DNA of 64,000 nt from Nostoc sp. NMS8 (GTDB lineage: Bacteria; Cyanobacteriota; Cyanobacteriia; Cyanobacteriales; Nostocaceae). Positions 61,573-64,000 of this stretch are shown piece by piece. The translations under genes were made by a program, and so were the position numbers. Under the pieces are notes generated by a model that worked only from the letters and a program-made list of their open reading frames with translations, made no database searches and had not been told where the DNA came from. How positions within the stretch are numbered: the stretch's first letter is position 1; each line of letters begins with the position of its first letter. Where the stretch lies: the NCBI RefSeq assembly GCF_017115045.1, contig NZ_JABXKK010000113.1:62001-126000 (forward strand). Direction: 5' to 3'.

Positions 61573-62241
61573 CTATCTTTTTTTGCCAGGAGGTGAATTG
61601 CGCTGGGTGAGGTTATCAATTTGCAGTTGTTGCCGTCCATTGGTGACAATTCGCAACATCTCTTTGAGATCCTGCTCAATATTTCCCAAAAGTCCATCGG
61701 CATATTGATCGGCACCATCTTCAATTTCTTGAGCCTGAGCGATCGCAGTTTGTCGCATCATCTCTAACTCTTGCTGACAAGCATACCGCTTACGTTCAAT
61801 CTCAGCGAGAGTTTCTTGCATTATTCCCTCACACTCTTGTTGCACTTGTCGCCGCAGTTGTTCAGCTTCTTGTTCCGCCTGGTGAATAATATCGCTTTCA
61901 GCTAAAATTTGCGCTCTTTTTGCTTGTGCAGCCTCAACAACCTGCTGTCCATACCCTTCCGCTTCCAGCAAAATTTCGTCCTTTTGCTCAAGAACTGCTG
62001 CTGCTTCTTGAAAAAGTGATGGTAAAGCCAGCCTGATGTAATCAAGCTGATCTAGGAACTTTTCTTCATCGATGAGCGTGCGTCCCGTCAGGGGAATCCT
62101 GAGACTAGAGAGAACTATTTCCTCTAGGCGGTTGAGTTCTTGTTGAATATCTATGCTTCCCTCTCCACCGAGATATTCTTGAGGGGGGGGATTGCTTCCG
62201 TTGAGATTGGGTTCAAGATTGGAGATTTCTGATTGTAGCAT
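61573..62241 (-). CDS. DivIVA-like coiled-coil protein
   Basis: A long central coiled coil (about 70-190; RRQVQQECEGIMQETLAEIERK) with Ala/Glu/Gln bias resembles DivIVA or ATP-synthase b-type proteins. Relatives in cyanobacteria (MLQ.EISDLEPSLN..., DIQQELNRLEE) have this N-terminus, so the start at 62241 is likely real. It therefore overlaps the 3-prime end of coaD by 91 bases in another frame. Role may be in cell division or morphology, as inferred from DivIVA. Confidence 0.82.
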   Translation of the reverse strand: MLQSEISNLEPNLNGSNPPPQEYLGGEGSIDIQQELNRLEEIVLSSLRIPLTGRTLIDEEKFLDQLDYIRLALPSLFQEAAAVLEQKDEILLEAEGYGQQVVEAAQAKRAQILAESDIIHQAEQEAEQLRRQVQQECEGIMQETLAEIERKRYACQQELEMMRQTAIAQAQEIEDGADQYADGLLGNIEQDLKEMLRIVTNGRQQLQIDNLTQRNSPPGKKR

Positions 62242-62702
62242 TGGTATATATCCAGGGCAATGTGTGGGGGAACGAGATGATCGATAGAGCCACCAAACCT
62301 TGCAATCTCTTTTACCACACTACTACTTAAAAAACTATATTCATTTGAGGTTGCAAGAAAAACTGTTTCTATTTCGGTAGAAAGAGTTTTATTGGTGTGA
62401 GCCATTTGCAGTTCCACTTCAAAATCTGACACAGCCCGTAAACCCCGCAGCAAAACTTGTGCTTGTTGCATTTGAGCATAGTTGACGGTAAGACCATCAA
62501 AACTGTCTACTTCTACATTCGATAAATGTTGTGTAGAATGACGTATCTGATCTAGCCGTTGCTCCACACTAAAAAGTGGCATCTTGTTGGGGTTCCGCAG
62601 TACAGCGACAATCACCCGCTCAAACAGCCGGCTACCGCGCTGGATGAGGTCAAGGTGTCCCAAGGTGATGGGGTCGAAGCTACCAGGATAAATAGCGATC
62701 AC
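62151..62702 (-). CDS. coaD: Phosphopantetheine adenylyltransferase
   Basis: Penultimate step of coenzyme A synthesis. The nucleotide-binding motif is GSFDPITLGHLDLI and the C-terminal SSSVVKEIARFGG is the ISSTxVR-like motif. The core ends near residue 158; the last 25 residues (SPILNPISTEAIPPLKNISV) are extra and lie in the overlap with the coiled-coil gene. The frame is intact. No other CoA genes are near. Confidence 0.95.
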   Translation of the reverse strand: MIAIYPGSFDPITLGHLDLIQRGSRLFERVIVAVLRNPNKMPLFSVEQRLDQIRHSTQHLSNVEVDSFDGLTVNYAQMQQAQVLLRGLRAVSDFEVELQMAHTNKTLSTEIETVFLATSNEYSFLSSSVVKEIARFGGSIDHLVPPHIALDIYQCYNQKSPILNPISTEAIPPLKNISVEREA

Positions 62703-63011
62703 AATTTTAAATATATCAAAGTTGTTTAGGTGATTATATCGAAACCGTTTTGTGTAACTTACTCAAATTTACCATCTTGCGCTCTGAGTAAAGATGCTAA
62801 ATTCAATTGTTTTAGTGGCACAAGTTATGCTCAACTAGGCGTTAGGAACTAGACTCCTAAATCTAGATTCCTAAATCTGGATACGGGATTTTTACCTACA
62901 TCCCCACAATATTGTGGAGAATTCAAGGGTAGTTCCAGTATTCGAGATGCAATAAACTCCGTACTTAGCAAAGTGCGCGGGTAGTTAACGAACTCTTCTA
63001 GGTAATTTTTC
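62703..63011. other. Intergenic region between divergent coaD and lgt
   Basis: No gene. A short tandem duplication (CCTAAATCT-AGATT/GG) lies at 62856-62880. A minus-strand frame here (62849-63031) is antisense and not called. Confidence 0.45.
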
Positions 63012-63887
63012 ATGGCACTGGATTTTTCCACCTTGCCTTTGGCATTTCAATTCACCTCACCAGGGCCAATTCTGGTGAGAATAGGGCCACTAAGTATCCG
63101 TTGGTATGGCTTGTTGATTGCCACAGCAGTGTTAATTGGCGTCATCCTTTCCCAGAATTTGGCAAAGCGCCGTAATGTTAATCCTGAGTTGCTAGGGGAT
63201 TTGTTTTTTTGGTTGTTGATTGGGGCAATTCCTAGCGCACGGTTATATTACGTTTTCTTTGAATGGCCAAAATATGCCCCAACTCCAGAAAAAATCTTTG
63301 CAATCTGGGAAGGAGGTATTGCCATTCATGGAGCGATTCTTGGTGGCGTTTTGGCTGCGTTAATCTTTGCCAAAATCAAGCAGGTTTCTTTTTGGCAACT
63401 GGCAGATTTAGTAGCGCCTTCGCTGATTTTAGGGCAAGCGATCGGACGTTGGGGCAATTTCTTTAATTCTGAAGCTTTTGGCGATCCCACTGATTTACCC
63501 TGGAAGCTCTATATTCCACCAGAACGTCGTCCTCTAGACTATGCTAGTTTCGATTATTTTCATCCCACCTTCCTCTACGAATCTCTGTGGGATTTAATGG
63601 TGTTTACGCTACTCATAACGTTGTTTTTCCGGTCTTTATCCGGTAAGCCACGTCTGAAGGTAGGTACACTATTTCTACTTTATTGGCCAGCCTATAGCTT
63701 AGGACGCTTATGGATTGAAGGCTTTCGCACTGATAGCTTGATGCTGGGGCCATTAAAAATGGCACAAGTAGTCAGTAGTCTAGGAATTTTATTGGGATTA
63801 GTTGGATTAGCTTGGCTTTACTTACTCAAACGCCCTTTACCCGATGTAGTTCCTACTCTTAAGGGTAATGGGGAGAGTGGGAGATGA
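63012..63887 (+). CDS. lgt: Prolipoprotein diacylglyceryl transferase
   Basis: Lgt attaches diacylglycerol to the lipobox Cys of prolipoproteins. The 291-residue membrane protein has the signature GRWGNFFNSEAFG, HGAILGGVLA, and SIRWYGLL near the N-terminus. Seven hydrophobic segments are visible. The start is ATG 63012. It is probably monocistronic; a lipoprotein candidate lies at 46428 in the same window. Confidence 0.96.
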   Translation: MALDFSTLPLAFQFTSPGPILVRIGPLSIRWYGLLIATAVLIGVILSQNLAKRRNVNPELLGDLFFWLLIGAIPSARLYYVFFEWPKYAPTPEKIFAIWEGGIAIHGAILGGVLAALIFAKIKQVSFWQLADLVAPSLILGQAIGRWGNFFNSEAFGDPTDLPWKLYIPPERRPLDYASFDYFHPTFLYESLWDLMVFTLLITLFFRSLSGKPRLKVGTLFLLYWPAYSLGRLWIEGFRTDSLMLGPLKMAQVVSSLGILLGLVGLAWLYLLKRPLPDVVPTLKGNGESGR

Positions 63888-63949
63888 GTTTTTTTCCCCT
63901 CCGCCCCCCGCACCCTGCCCCTGTGCCTCTTTTCAATGCCCAATGACTA
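63888..63949. repeat. CCCCTCCGCCCCC spacer repeat
   Basis: Pyrimidine-rich spacer like those at 12000 and 23700, after lgt. Confidence 0.5.
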
Positions 63950-63984
63950 AAAAATAAAAAATGCCCCAGAATATTCTCTAGGGC
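63950..63984 (-). terminator. Terminator of a minus-strand gene beyond the right edge
   Basis: On the minus strand GCCCTAGA / TCTGGGGC (one mismatch) is followed by ATTTTTTATTTTTT. It implies a leftward gene ending just past the window. Confidence 0.65.
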
Positions 63985-64000
63985 TTAACCAGGGTGCATC

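Noticed and set aside
62849..63031. Minus-strand frame of 60 codons between coaD and lgt
   Set aside because: It overlaps the lgt start in antisense, lacks a ribosome site and has spacer-derived repeats.
1..64000. tRNA, rRNA, riboswitch or transposase genes
   Set aside because: I searched spacers by eye for T-loop GGTTCGAATCC-type sequences and DDE transposase-like frames and found none that I could support.

Overview
The window is chromosomal DNA of a filamentous, Nostoc/Anabaena-type cyanobacterium. This rests on photosynthesis and oxygenic genes (psaE, psb28, ndhO, GlpX-type FBP/SBPase, PAP/fibrillin), many cyanobacteria-only families (DUF1830, DUF3134, DUF4079, COP23, DICT), very frequent GCGATCGC (HIP1) octamers, and spacers full of heptamer-type short tandem repeats and palindromic elements. 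I see no tRNA, rRNA, CRISPR array, prophage or transposase.

Layout. 1-11.9 kb: a B12-type radical SAM protein cut by the left edge, a STAS protein, clpS, a CPBP membrane protease, an S1-repeat protein, a DICT/degenerate HD-GYP protein translationally coupled to a pentapeptide-repeat protein, a second radical SAM protein and a DUF1830 protein. 12-22.3 kb: an envelope/secretion cluster made of a TpsA exoprotein, its TpsB outer-membrane pore and a CHAT caspase-like TPR protein on one strand, a divergent COP23 protein, and a membrane TPR protein with two MshEN-like repeats. 22.5-34 kb: mostly housekeeping (DUF4079, ABC ATPase, OmpR-type regulator, monothiol Grx with BolA, plsC, tadA, grxC, glpX, hemA). 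34-39 kb: an unstable stretch with an ArsR/DUF2087 regulator under a perfect palindrome, Uma2, debris of a second LivG-like gene and of Uma2, a hicAB pair whose toxin carries an amber codon, a LivG/LivM-type amino acid transporter and a RelE-like toxin-antitoxin pair. 39-46 kb: pgi, a protein with two Nif11-like domains, and a three-gene operon (winged-helix-like protein, AAA+ ATPase, Mrr-like nuclease) that looks like an uncharacterised DNA-targeting defence system. 46-64 kb: a lipoprotein, a 20-residue-repeat protein, ndhO, mutM, psaE, fibrillin, mraY, a GGDEF protein with an ethylene-receptor-like membrane domain, moaB, psb28, a doubly broken dtd, a His-rich COG0523 GTPase, cysS-tldD-tldE, coaD overlapping a coiled-coil gene, and lgt.

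Most promising for new biology: (1) the operon at 41964-45941; (2) the TpsA/TpsB/CHAT/COP23/TPR neighbourhood at 12082-22248; (3) the ethylene-receptor-like diguanylate cyclase at 52306-54057; (4) the double-Nif11 protein at 40899-41558. Clear decay events are hicA (one amber codon), dtd (nonsense plus frameshift), a DUF2281 remnant (lost start plus stop) and paralogous transporter fragments. All family calls come from reading translations by eye; no database search was run.
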